This document shows, in pieces, positions 1 to 7,719 of a DNA stretch of 13,789 nt. Position 1 is the first letter of the stretch; each line of letters opens with the position of its first letter. The stretch is from CAYQTO01 sp964420455. Lineage in GTDB: Bacteria > Sumerlaeota > Sumerlaeia > SLMS01. The notes below the pieces were generated by a model. It made no database searches and was not told the DNA's origin. It saw nothing but the letters and a program-made list of their open reading frames with translations. The stretch lies in contig CAYQTO010000098.1 in the NCBI GenBank assembly GCA_964420455.1, positions 1 through 13,789 on the forward strand, read 5' to 3'. Made by a program: the position numbers and the translations under genes.

Positions 1-991
1 AGGGGGGGCGACGGAGGGGGCGGAAGCCGTCGGGGTCGTAGCGGCGGGGATCGACGATCAGGGCACGTCCGTCGTGACCGGTGGTGCAGACGGCGTAGGG
101 GTCGTTGACCTCTGGGAGGAGGGTGCCGTCGGGGAGCTCGACCTGGATGGAGTAGGCCTTGAGGTGGTGGTCGCCCCAGTGGACGGCCTCCCAGAGGCCG
201 TTGCCCTTGGGCGAGAGGGGGAGGGAGACGCCGGCGTCGTCGTTGCCCGTGGGCGTCGGATAGAGATGGACGGCGATGTTGGAGGCGGTGGGCGAGAAGA
301 CGCGAAAGATGGTGTGGGAGGGTGTATAGACGGCGCCGAGGATTTCCTCGCAGTCGAAGCAGTCGGGGTCGGCGGTGGGGTTGCGGCGGGTGACCTCGGC
401 GGGGCGGTAGCCGTCGGCGAGGAGGGTGAGGGGGCGGTCGGCCGGTGGGCAGTCCTCGAGGAGGATTTCGGCGCGTCGGGCCTTGCCCTGGGAGGGGGCG
501 AGGGCGCGGACACCGATGGGGGAACGGCGGGTTCCGTTGCCGCAGACGAGCTGGAACAGTGCCGGGGTGAGCCGGCCGAGCTCGACGGCGTGGCTGAGGC
601 GCACCGAGAGGGTCTTGTCGTTGAGGAGAAAGGCGGATTCGATGCGGGGGGCGACATCGGGCCGGTCGCGATAAATGGCGGGATCCTGGCCGACAACCCA
701 GACCTCGTTGCCGAGGTGGGGGGACCAGAAGCGGTCGCCGGCTTCCTTGGTGCTCCAGTCGCCGCGGAGGCGAAAGAGGAAGCCGACGAGATCGGGTGTG
801 CCTCCGGCGGAGGCGACGGAAGGATCGACTTCGAAGAGGGGACCGAAGTCGTCCTCGGCGGTGGGGCGGAATTCCACCGGGCGGCCCTCGCCGTTTCCGC
901 CCGCGTCCCACAGATAGATTGTCACGTCCTCATAATCGCCGTCGGGACGGTGGTAGTGAAAGCGGACAGTGGTGGTGGCTGGCGGAGCCAT
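1..991 (-). CDS. pulA: Type I pullulanase, N-terminal part (CBM41 + CBM48), cut by the left edge
   Basis: Pullulanases hydrolyse alpha-1,6 branch points of pullulan, glycogen or starch. Only 330 residues are inside the window; the catalytic GH13 barrel lies beyond the edge. Residues 8-107 resemble a CBM41 alpha-glucan-binding module: HYHRPDGDY at 12-20, DDFG at 47-50, DRF at 86-88, EVWVV at 96-100. Residues about 112-200 look like the linking N2-type domain. Residues about 215-320 are a CBM48/pullulanase N-domain (FRVFSPTA at 229-236, NDPYA at 296-300, DPRRYDPDGF at 314-323). I start at ATG 991 because CBM41 begins just after it; an in-frame ATG at 1081 would add 30 low-complexity residues. 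Neither has a clear Shine-Dalgarno. No signal peptide is seen from either start, so the enzyme is probably cytoplasmic. The family call is strong; the start is less certain. Confidence 0.88.
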   Translation of the reverse strand, partial: MAPPATTTVRFHYHRPDGDYEDVTIYLWDAGGNGEGRPVEFRPTAEDDFGPLFEVDPSVASAGGTPDLVGFLFRLRGDWSTKEAGDRFWSPHLGNEVWVVGQDPAIYRDRPDVAPRIESAFLLNDKTLSVRLSHAVELGRLTPALFQLVCGNGTRRSPIGVRALAPSQGKARRAEILLEDCPPADRPLTLLADGYRPAEVTRRNPTADPDCFDCEEILGAVYTPSHTIFRVFSPTASNIAVHLYPTPTGNDDAGVSLPLSPKGNGLWEAVHWGDHHLKAYSIQVELPDGTLLPEVNDPYAVCTTGHDGRALIVDPRRYDPDGFRPLRRPP

Positions 992-1245
992 GATGGACGC
1001 ATGTTGAACAAAGGACGGAGGAGGGGCAAGCGTGGGGAGCAGGTCCGGACAACGGTTTAGAGAATTCTGACCGAACGGCATGGTGGCGGACCGCATTAAC
1101 GTTGCGACGGGCCAAATCTGGTGCCTTGTGTCCCACTGCCGCCACGGCCCCTCGAAATTCCCTCCCCTCTCGCCCTCGCTTGTCTGCCTCGCTCACCCTG
1201 AAGTCGAATCCGAGCCTTTCGCGTCCTTCCCTGCCGGAGGCGCCC
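992..1245. promoter_or_regulatory. Divergent gap between pullulanase and MFS genes
   Basis: This stretch separates two divergent genes, so both promoters should lie here, but I find no convincing -35/-10 pair. The part at about 1140-1230 is strikingly C/T-rich on the + strand, opposite to the G-rich + strand of the genes around it. The MFS reading frame stays open back to a TTG at 1102, but the translation is a Pro/Ser/Arg-rich string with no transporter character. I treat it as leader, not protein. Confidence 0.5.
1236..1240 (+). promoter_or_regulatory. Ribosome binding site deciding the MFS start
   Basis: GGAGG lies 5 nt before a TTG codon at 1246, which is the best Shine-Dalgarno spacing available for this gene. 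A second, weaker GGAG at 1260-1263 would serve the in-frame ATG at 1270. Confidence 0.5.
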
Positions 1246-2550
1246 TTGGATCCCCGTGTGGAGCGCACCATGCGCCTCTCGGTGATCGAGGGGTCCCTGA
1301 CGATGGCGTTCATCAACTGGACGTCGGGGGCGGTGCTGACGGGATACATGCTGCACCACGGGGCGCGGCCGCTGGAACTGGCCCTGATCGGCAGCCTTCC
1401 GATGCTGGCGGGGGCCGCGTCGCCGCTCGCCGCATGGGTCCAGTCGCGGTACCCGCGGCCACGGAGGTTGACGACCGTTTTCGCGGCACTCAGCCGGGTG
1501 GTCTGGCTCTTGCCCGCCCTTGCGCCCTTGTTGATGGCGCGGCCCCAGGACATCCTCGTCCTCACGTTGGCGGTTGCTGCCATCTCGCACCTCTCCGGCG
1601 CTGTGTGTGGAGTGATCTGGACCGGATGGATGGGAACCGTGGTTCCCCAGGAGCGCCGGGGACGCTACTTCGGGTTTCGCAACGGCGTCCACGCGATGGT
1701 GGGCCTTGCGGCAAGCCTCCTGGCCGGTGTGTTCCTCGACGCGCTCCCGAGCCCGTACAACTACCAGGTGATGCTGGGCCTTGCGGTGCTGCTCGCCGCC
1801 CTGGGCATCAACATGTACCGATATCATTACGAGCCGCCCCAGACCCGGCCACTTTTCACGCTGAAAGGGTTCCTCCACGAGCCCTTCAGCGACCGCAAGT
1901 TTCGCGGGTTCCTGCTGATGAACGTCTGGTGGCAGTCCTCCGTGTTCCTGGCGGCGCCGTTCGTCTTTCCCTACTATCTGGACCAGTTGGGGCTTCTGTA
2001 CCTGCACATTGCGCTGTATCAGTCGGTGGCGGCCGTGACGACGCTGGTGGCCTCGCCGTTTTGGGGGCGTTTGTCGGACCGGGTGGGGAACCGGGGGGTA
2101 CTTGGAATCACCACGGTGCTGGCGGGGAGCCTGTTGCCGGCGTGCTGGATCCTGGCGGAGCCGGGCGACCCGACGCTGATCATCATCAGCGGTCTGGTCG
2201 ACGGGATCGCATGGGGAGGGATCGGGCCGGCGATGTTCAACCTGATGCTGGCGAGCGCGCCGGAGGAAAAGCGGCTGTCCTACATCGGGGGAGTCAGCCT
2301 TTTGGCGGGGCTTGGCGGATTCGCGGCGGCACTGGCCGGTGCCGGCCTCCTGAATCTCCTGGTGGTGGTCGATGCGGGGAGCTTTGTGGGCGGATGGTCC
2401 GAGTATCAGCTCCTCTTTGTGATCAGCGGGGTCATGCGGTGCATGACGTTCCTTTTGATCCGCCAGGTGGAGGAGACGCACGCTTGGCGGACGCGCGAGG
2501 TAATCCGCCTCCTGCTGACGCGCCGGGGCACGGGCTTTTTCTGGCGTTGA
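1246..2550 (+). CDS. Major facilitator superfamily (MFS) transporter
   Basis: This is a polytopic inner-membrane permease of 434 residues, the normal MFS size, with about 12 hydrophobic segments. The first membrane helix follows RLSVIEGSLTMAF near the N-terminus. A mid-protein loop has VPQERRGRYFGFRN, as in a poorly characterised MFS group. The second half carries FWGRLSDRVGNRGVLG, an MFS motif-A-like loop (GxLSDRxGxR) between helices. Start choice: TTG 1246 has GGAGG 5 nt upstream; GTG 1258 and ATG 1270 are alternatives that lose only a few charged residues. Substrate cannot be told from sequence. Its divergent position next to pullulanase makes a sugar possible, but that is inference only. 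A 73-nt gap separates it from the antiporter gene on the same strand, so the two may be co-transcribed. G-ending codons dominate, unlike the - strand genes nearby. Confidence 0.85.
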   Translation: MDPRVERTMRLSVIEGSLTMAFINWTSGAVLTGYMLHHGARPLELALIGSLPMLAGAASPLAAWVQSRYPRPRRLTTVFAALSRVVWLLPALAPLLMARPQDILVLTLAVAAISHLSGAVCGVIWTGWMGTVVPQERRGRYFGFRNGVHAMVGLAASLLAGVFLDALPSPYNYQVMLGLAVLLAALGINMYRYHYEPPQTRPLFTLKGFLHEPFSDRKFRGFLLMNVWWQSSVFLAAPFVFPYYLDQLGLLYLHIALYQSVAAVTTLVASPFWGRLSDRVGNRGVLGITTVLAGSLLPACWILAEPGDPTLIIISGLVDGIAWGGIGPAMFNLMLASAPEEKRLSYIGGVSLLAGLGGFAAALAGAGLLNLLVVVDAGSFVGGWSEYQLLFVISGVMRCMTFLLIRQVEETHAWRTREVIRLLLTRRGTGFFWR

Positions 2551-2623
2551 CCTTGACCCGTCTCATGACCTCGGGGAACCAGCCCCACCCTTTCCGCCGC
2601 CCGGGAGAATTGCCGCACCGCCC

Positions 2624-3580
2624 ATGACCATGATCCTCTTCCTTTCCGTGCTGGTGATTGTGGGCATTTACCTTCTGGGAAAGGGGGCGGACTGGCTGGT
2701 GCAGGGCGCCTCGGCGATGGCGCTGCGGTTTGGGGTAACGCCGTTGGTGGTGGGGCTGACGGTGGTGGCGATGGGAACGTCGGCGCCGGAGTTGATCACG
2801 TCACTCCTTGGCAAGCCGACCATCGCCGTGCTGAACGCGTCGGGATCAAACCTCATGAACCTCGGGCTGATTCTTGGGATCACGGCGCTGCTGGCGCCGA
2901 TGAATTGCCAGGGGAAGTTTCTGCGGTTCGAGGTGCCCGTGATGTTTCTCACCGGGCCGGCGCTGCTGTGGGTGGCGGTGGACCTGGGGGTCAGCTTCCT
3001 GGAGGGAGCGATCCTGACGGTGGCGCTGGCCGCCTACCTTGTCCTTTCGGTTCAGCGGGGGAAGGTGGTGGAGAAGGAAGTCCTCGGCATGGAGGAGGAG
3101 GTGAAGGAGATGGCGGAGGCGACCGGTGGCAGCATGGGGCGGATGGTCTGGCTGCTGGCGATCGGACTCCTCGGGCTGGTGGCGGGCGCCCGGATGCTGC
3201 TGGATGGGGCGATCGGGCTGGCGGAATTGTTCGGGGTGCCGGAGCGTGTGATCGGCATCACGCTGATCGCGGGGGGGACCTCGCTCCCGGAACTGGCGAC
3301 CTGTGTGGTGGCGGCGCGCAAGAACCAGCAGGACATCGCGCTGGGCAATCTGGTGGGGAGCAACATCTTCAACGTTTTCGGCATCGTCGGAGTCTGCGGG
3401 GTCCTGCGGCCGCTGGAGGTGCCGGACGGGACGCTGCTGGTGGACATTCCGGCGGTGATCGTGATTCAGGCACTGGCGGCGCTCATGATGTTCACCAACC
3501 GGCAACTCAACCGGTCCGAGGGCGTGTTCCTCCTCGTATTTTACTTCGTGTATATCGCGTATCTCTTTATCCGTCCGTAG
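2624..3580 (+). CDS. Calcium/sodium antiporter-like protein (CaCA superfamily, YrbG type)
   Basis: This 318-residue inner-membrane cation exchanger has the family's two inverted alpha repeats. Repeat 1 has GTSAPEL at 51-57 and GSNLMN at 74-79. Repeat 2 has GGTSLPEL at 217-224 and GNLVGSNIFN at 241-250. Acidic residues E56 and E223 are the expected ion-binding glutamates. A charged, Glu-rich cytoplasmic loop (about 147-167) separates the two halves. The family exchanges Ca2+ (or other cations) for Na+/H+; which ion is used here cannot be read. Repeat 1 is about four residues shorter than usual between GTSAPEL and GSN, and has LMN where IFN is typical; repeat 2 is canonical. ATG 2624 is the likely start; a second ATG lies at 2630. 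The only purine-rich element (GGGAG, 2603-2607) is 16 nt away, so initiation signals are weak. The 3' end overlaps hemW by 14 bp, tail to tail. Confidence 0.9.
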   Translation: MTMILFLSVLVIVGIYLLGKGADWLVQGASAMALRFGVTPLVVGLTVVAMGTSAPELITSLLGKPTIAVLNASGSNLMNLGLILGITALLAPMNCQGKFLRFEVPVMFLTGPALLWVAVDLGVSFLEGAILTVALAAYLVLSVQRGKVVEKEVLGMEEEVKEMAEATGGSMGRMVWLLAIGLLGLVAGARMLLDGAIGLAELFGVPERVIGITLIAGGTSLPELATCVVAARKNQQDIALGNLVGSNIFNVFGIVGVCGVLRPLEVPDGTLLVDIPAVIVIQALAALMMFTNRQLNRSEGVFLLVFYFVYIAYLFIRP

Positions 3581-4742
3581 CGGACCTGGTGCGAAGAATC
3601 TCGCGGACGATGGCATCGGCAAGCAGCCAACCGCGGGGGTTCAGGCGGAATCCGTCATCATCGATGGTGTATAGATCGCTGTACGCGGGGTTGGCGCGGG
3701 CCCATGTACGGGCCTGGGCGAGGAGGGCGGAATCGGTGGCGGCGGAGATGCCTTCGCGGCGGCGGAGGTGGGTGAAAAGGCGCTCGGAGAGGGCGGCCTC
3801 CGCGTCGAGTTGCTCGACGGTGCCGCGGGCGAGTTGCCCGGCGTCGGTGGCGCCAGCCCAGGCATCGAGATCCTCGGGGTTTGCCCAGCGCCGGGCCCCG
3901 AGATTGGAATGGGCGCCGGGCCCGAGACCAAGCACATCGGCGCGGGTCCAGTAGCGCTGGTTGTGGCGGGAGCGCACGCCAGGCCGGGCGAAGTTGCTGA
4001 TCTCGTAGTGCTCGTAACCATGGGCGGCGAGGAGTTCGGCGCCGCACAGGTACATTTCCGCCTGCGTGTCGTCGTCGACTTCCTCGACCTGGCCGGCAAG
4101 GAGGGCGTCGTGGAAGGGCGTCCGCTCGTGATAGGTGAGTCCGTAAAAGCTGATGTGGTCGGGATCAAGGACGAGGGTGGCGTTGAGGGAGGCAAGCCAT
4201 TCGCCGGTGGTCTGGCCGGGGAGGGCGAACATGAGGTCGAGGGATAGGTTGGTGATGCCGGCGGCGCGGGCGTTGGTGACGACGGTGGGGATGAGCTCCG
4301 GCGCGTGGAGGCGCTCGAGGAGGGCGAGGTCGCCGGGGGCGAAAGACTGGACGCCGATGCTGAGGCGGTTGATTCCGGCATCCGCCCATCGCTGGCACCG
4401 GGCAGGTGTGAGGTTTTCCGGGTTCGCCTCGAGGGTCACCTCGCGAGCGGAAGCGGGTGCGGGAAGCAGCGTGTCGATGCGGTGGAGGAGGCGGGCGACG
4501 GCGCCTGGCTCGAGGGTGCTCGGCGTGCCGCCGCCAAAGTAGATGGTGGAAATCGGGCGGCTGGCGATGTCGGGGTGGGCGACGAGAAGGAGTTCGAGTT
4601 CGCGGGCGAGGCGTTCGGGAAAGTCGAGGCGGTCGCGGGCGGGACGATCGCGCAGCTCGATCTTGTAGAAGTCGCAGTAGGGGCAGGCGTGCTTGCAGAA
4701 GGGGACGTGGAGGTAGAGGCCGAGGTCTTGGGGCGGCGTCAT
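3567..4742 (-). CDS. hemW: HemW-type radical SAM protein (heme chaperone, HemN-like)
   Basis: This 391-residue cytoplasmic radical SAM enzyme has the [4Fe-4S] cysteines C16, C20 and C23 in CKHACPYCDF. It also has the SAM-binding GGGTPS (70-75), EANPEN (105-110) and the HNxRYW element at 260-265. The CxxxCxYCDF form and the HNQRYW motif match HemW, a heme-binding chaperone, better than true coproporphyrinogen dehydrogenase HemN, which has an extra cysteine after the triad and a longer N-terminus. Length is typical. The start codon overlaps the stop of the upstream glycosyltransferase gene (ATGA, 4739-4742), which predicts translational coupling. No other heme genes are nearby. The TAA at 3567-3569 falls within the last codons of the convergent antiporter gene. 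Family call strong; HemW versus HemN call good. Confidence 0.92.
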   Translation of the reverse strand: MTPPQDLGLYLHVPFCKHACPYCDFYKIELRDRPARDRLDFPERLARELELLLVAHPDIASRPISTIYFGGGTPSTLEPGAVARLLHRIDTLLPAPASAREVTLEANPENLTPARCQRWADAGINRLSIGVQSFAPGDLALLERLHAPELIPTVVTNARAAGITNLSLDLMFALPGQTTGEWLASLNATLVLDPDHISFYGLTYHERTPFHDALLAGQVEEVDDDTQAEMYLCGAELLAAHGYEHYEISNFARPGVRSRHNQRYWTRADVLGLGPGAHSNLGARRWANPEDLDAWAGATDAGQLARGTVEQLDAEAALSERLFTHLRRREGISAATDSALLAQARTWARANPAYSDLYTIDDDGFRLNPRGWLLADAIVREILRTRSATDG

Positions 4743-7642
4743 TCGTACCGGGTTTCGGTGTTGGCGGGGTCGGGACTGGGGACGGATTCGTTGACGGGGG
4801 TCGTCGCCTCCGGGGTGGAGGTGGCGGGTGTCTCGGGGGCTGGAGGCGGCGTGGCCGCGGGAGTTGCTTGCGGATCGGGGACGGCCTCGCCGGTAGTGGC
4901 CTCAAGGCGATCGAGGATGACGCGCATTTCGGCAATCATCTCGCGGGCGGGCGCGGCTTCGCCGCCCTGGATTCCCTGGAGCTGCTGGAAGGCGGTGATG
5001 GCTTCGTTGGCGAAGTCGATGCGCTGTTGCTCGGGGCGCTCGGCGTTGCGGGCGGCACGCTCGAGGAGGGCGGCGTAGTCGGACCAGGCGCGCTGGTCGT
5101 CGGCCCGGCGGCTGATGGCCTCGAGGATGGTGCGACGTGCCTGCTCGAGATCGCCCGCCTGTTCGTACAGCCAGGTAAGGTGGTAATGGATGGCGTTGTC
5201 CGTGGGCGGTATATACGGGATGGCACCCTGGAGGACTTCGGCGGCGCGGCGGTAGTCCTTTCGCTCCTGATAGATGCCGGAGAGGGCCCAACGGGTGGCG
5301 AGGTCGGCAGGGTCCTCGTCGAGGATCTGGCGGAGGGCGGCGGCCGCGGCGTCGGAATTGTCGCCCCCACGACGGACAAGGCGGGCAAGCTCGCGCACGA
5401 CCGGGTCGCCCTTCCAGCGCTCGAAGGTTTCCTCGATGAGGGATTCCACGCGGGCGCGCGTCGCCTCGTCGAGGTTCTCCATGCCGGCGGAGGTCGCCTC
5501 CCGGTAGAGCAGGCCGACGAGGTAGGGCATGCGGGGGTTGCGCTCGATGGTGCGGAGGACGCGGGCAACGCGCTCGGGGCCGGGGATTTCGCGGGGGACG
5601 TCCTGGCGCCGGAAGACATGGTTGAAGACCCCGGTGGTCTTGATCATGTGGTGATCGTCCACGTAGTTGTCGGCGCGGGCCGGGTGCGTATAGACAGCAC
5701 GGGCGATGTCGGGATAGGCGAAGCCGGGCGACGTGGGGTCGCCGGGGATTGAGTGCTTGAGAAAGATCAGCAGGTACTCGGGGCGCCTTTCCTCCATGAC
5801 GTACCGGGTGTTGCGGTCGAGGAAGGCCTGGAAGGTGTCGCGACGGGCCTGCTCGCGGAGGAGGCGGCGGCGCCCGGGAGTGAGGTTTTCCTCGCCGTGG
5901 AGGGCGAGAAGTTCGCGGTAGCGGTCGGATTCGGAGGGAAGGCGGCCCCGTCGCGACGGGGCATGGCTCAGGTAGGGGTCGGTGAGGCCATCCACGTCGA
6001 GGAGGTCGAGGTGTGAGGCGAACCAGAGGGGCTGGCCGATGTCCGACATGAAGATGGTGGCGCCTTCCCGGGTGTTGAGGAGAAGGTAGTCGGAAACCGC
6101 CTCGAGGGGGGGGACGAAGCCGCGCGCATAGGCGGAGGCGACCCGCGAGGGGGCGAACCAGCCGCTGGGCCGGGGGCCCCAGAAGACCGACTGGCGGTCG
6201 TAGACGGACGCGGAGCCGCTGCGCATTTGCTCCCACCCCACCCCGATGAGCATATAGACGCAGAAGAGTCCGAGGACCGTATAGACGGGGATCCGCCCGA
6301 CGGGAGGGAGGTGGGCGCGGGCGACCCGCATGGCGAGGTCGAGCGCCAGCCCGAAAGCCACGCCGATGAAGGGAAGCGCCACGAGGAAGAAGCGGAAGGA
6401 CGGCATCCAGTCGCCGTTGACGTGCCAAACGTAATAGAGGTTGAGGATCCAGGGGGCGGCGACCAGGAAGGAAGTACGCCCGAAATGGGGCTCGAGGAGG
6501 AACCGCCGCGGAAGGCCCGGTAGGAGCAGCCGCGACGCGGCAAGGACCAGCAGCCCAAGCGCCCCGATGAGCCAGAAGTTGAGCCAAAGGAAGGAGTTGT
6601 AGGCGGCGAGGGTAACGCTCCAGAGGAGGGCCTCGACGGTGCGCGTCCAGGCCAGGGGATCCCTGGGGGCGAGCGGCCCCGTGGGCGGAGGCGAAGCCTC
6701 GTAGCCCGCCTGGTCCAGATAGAACACCTCCAACTGGGCCGTGCCCATGGCGTGGCCGGTGACGAGGCGCTGCTTGGCGTAATACGTGTTCGGGAGCAAG
6801 TCGCCAAAGTAGTTCCACTTCCAGAGCCAGAAGAGGGCGAAGGGGATCCCGGCAACCGCGGCCCAGAGCAGCAGGCGTCTATACGGCAGCCGGCGGAAGG
6901 CGACGAGCCAGAGGCCGTAGGCACCCAGGGGAGCGAGGTAGAAGAGGGAGTCGATGCGGGTCATGGCGGCAAGGACCGCGAGGGCAGCGCTGAGGGGCCA
7001 GGAGCGCGGGTCGCGCCTTTCCGCCTCGAACCGCCAATAGCAGGCGGTTACAAGCGCCACCTGGAGCAGCGTTTCGAGCCCCATGAGCGACCAGTGGGCG
7101 AAGTGGGTGTTCATGGCAAGGAGGGCAGCGGGAACCAGGTTGAGGGGATCCTCGCGCTGGCGGATGACCCGCAGCAGGCCCCAGGAGGCGCCCATCGCCA
7201 GCACGCCGGAAGCGAGCCCCATCAGCTTGGAGACGTACATCAGGTCCCAGCCGAGGGTGTGGGGCACGACGAGCAGGAGGGCCCAGAGGAAGTTCGTGAA
7301 ACCCTCGACGCGAGGGCCCGAGGGATTGAACCGCCAGCCGTAGCCCTCCACGAAATGGTCCACGAACCGGAAGGTGATATACGCGTCATCAATCACCGGA
7401 TGCCAGTAGACGGACGCCTGGATCAGGAAGATGAGGACAAGGAGGAGGAAGAGGCCGAGGTTGACAAGCGCGGGAGGATTGGACCACCCGGTGAGCCAGG
7501 CGATGGCGGCCTCGCGCGGTGTATAGACGCGGGCAAGGGGTTGCGCGTGGTACCGGCGCCAGCGGCGATGGCGCTGGCGGGCGGGCGGCGAGGGGGTGGC
7601 CTCGTCAGCTTGGTCGGGATGTTGTTCCGTTGCGGATTCCAT
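4739..7642 (-). CDS. GT-C fold membrane glycosyltransferase fused to a TPR domain
   Basis: This 967-residue protein resembles the AftB/ArnT-like GT-C group, which uses polyprenyl-phosphate sugars outside the inner membrane. A basic cytoplasmic N-terminus (1-55) precedes the first membrane helix (about 60-78). Then comes the signature loop DDAYITFRF (85-93) with RVEGFTNFLW (111-120); D85/D86 are the expected catalytic or metal-binding acids. About ten further hydrophobic segments run to about residue 470, including NGDWMPSFRFFLVALP (409-424). Residues about 510-680 form a soluble extracytoplasmic domain (SDIGQPLW at 533-540, DGLTDPYL at 551-558). Residues about 760-890 hold TPR-like helices, and 919-964 is a Pro/Thr/Ala-rich tail. 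Donor and acceptor sugars are unknown. An in-frame TGA three codons upstream rules out a longer protein; the Shine-Dalgarno is weak. It lies 77 nt after the ABC gene and overlaps hemW by 4 nt. Confidence 0.85.
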   Translation of the reverse strand: MESATEQHPDQADEATPSPPARQRHRRWRRYHAQPLARVYTPREAAIAWLTGWSNPPALVNLGLFLLLVLIFLIQASVYWHPVIDDAYITFRFVDHFVEGYGWRFNPSGPRVEGFTNFLWALLLVVPHTLGWDLMYVSKLMGLASGVLAMGASWGLLRVIRQREDPLNLVPAALLAMNTHFAHWSLMGLETLLQVALVTACYWRFEAERRDPRSWPLSAALAVLAAMTRIDSLFYLAPLGAYGLWLVAFRRLPYRRLLLWAAVAGIPFALFWLWKWNYFGDLLPNTYYAKQRLVTGHAMGTAQLEVFYLDQAGYEASPPPTGPLAPRDPLAWTRTVEALLWSVTLAAYNSFLWLNFWLIGALGLLVLAASRLLLPGLPRRFLLEPHFGRTSFLVAAPWILNLYYVWHVNGDWMPSFRFFLVALPFIGVAFGLALDLAMRVARAHLPPVGRIPVYTVLGLFCVYMLIGVGWEQMRSGSASVYDRQSVFWGPRPSGWFAPSRVASAYARGFVPPLEAVSDYLLLNTREGATIFMSDIGQPLWFASHLDLLDVDGLTDPYLSHAPSRRGRLPSESDRYRELLALHGEENLTPGRRRLLREQARRDTFQAFLDRNTRYVMEERRPEYLLIFLKHSIPGDPTSPGFAYPDIARAVYTHPARADNYVDDHHMIKTTGVFNHVFRRQDVPREIPGPERVARVLRTIERNPRMPYLVGLLYREATSAGMENLDEATRARVESLIEETFERWKGDPVVRELARLVRRGGDNSDAAAAALRQILDEDPADLATRWALSGIYQERKDYRRAAEVLQGAIPYIPPTDNAIHYHLTWLYEQAGDLEQARRTILEAISRRADDQRAWSDYAALLERAARNAERPEQQRIDFANEAITAFQQLQGIQGGEAAPAREMIAEMRVILDRLEATTGEAVPDPQATPAATPPPAPETPATSTPEATTPVNESVPSPDPANTETRYE

Positions 7643-7719
7643 GTTTGCTCACAGCGTGTGAGGAAAACGCCGTGGGGCACCATGCCGCAAGGGCGAAGGA
7701 GGGAGCGGCAGTTGGAGGT

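Noticed and set aside
74..1060. A 328-codon + strand open frame at the left edge
   Set aside because: It is a Gly/Val/Glu-rich shadow of the pullulanase gene, whose - strand frame has recognisable CBM41 and CBM48 motifs.
1096..2481. A 461-codon - strand open frame opposite the MFS gene
   Set aside because: It is rich in His/Gln/Arg/Pro with no hydrophobic segments or motifs; the + strand frame is a clear polytopic transporter.
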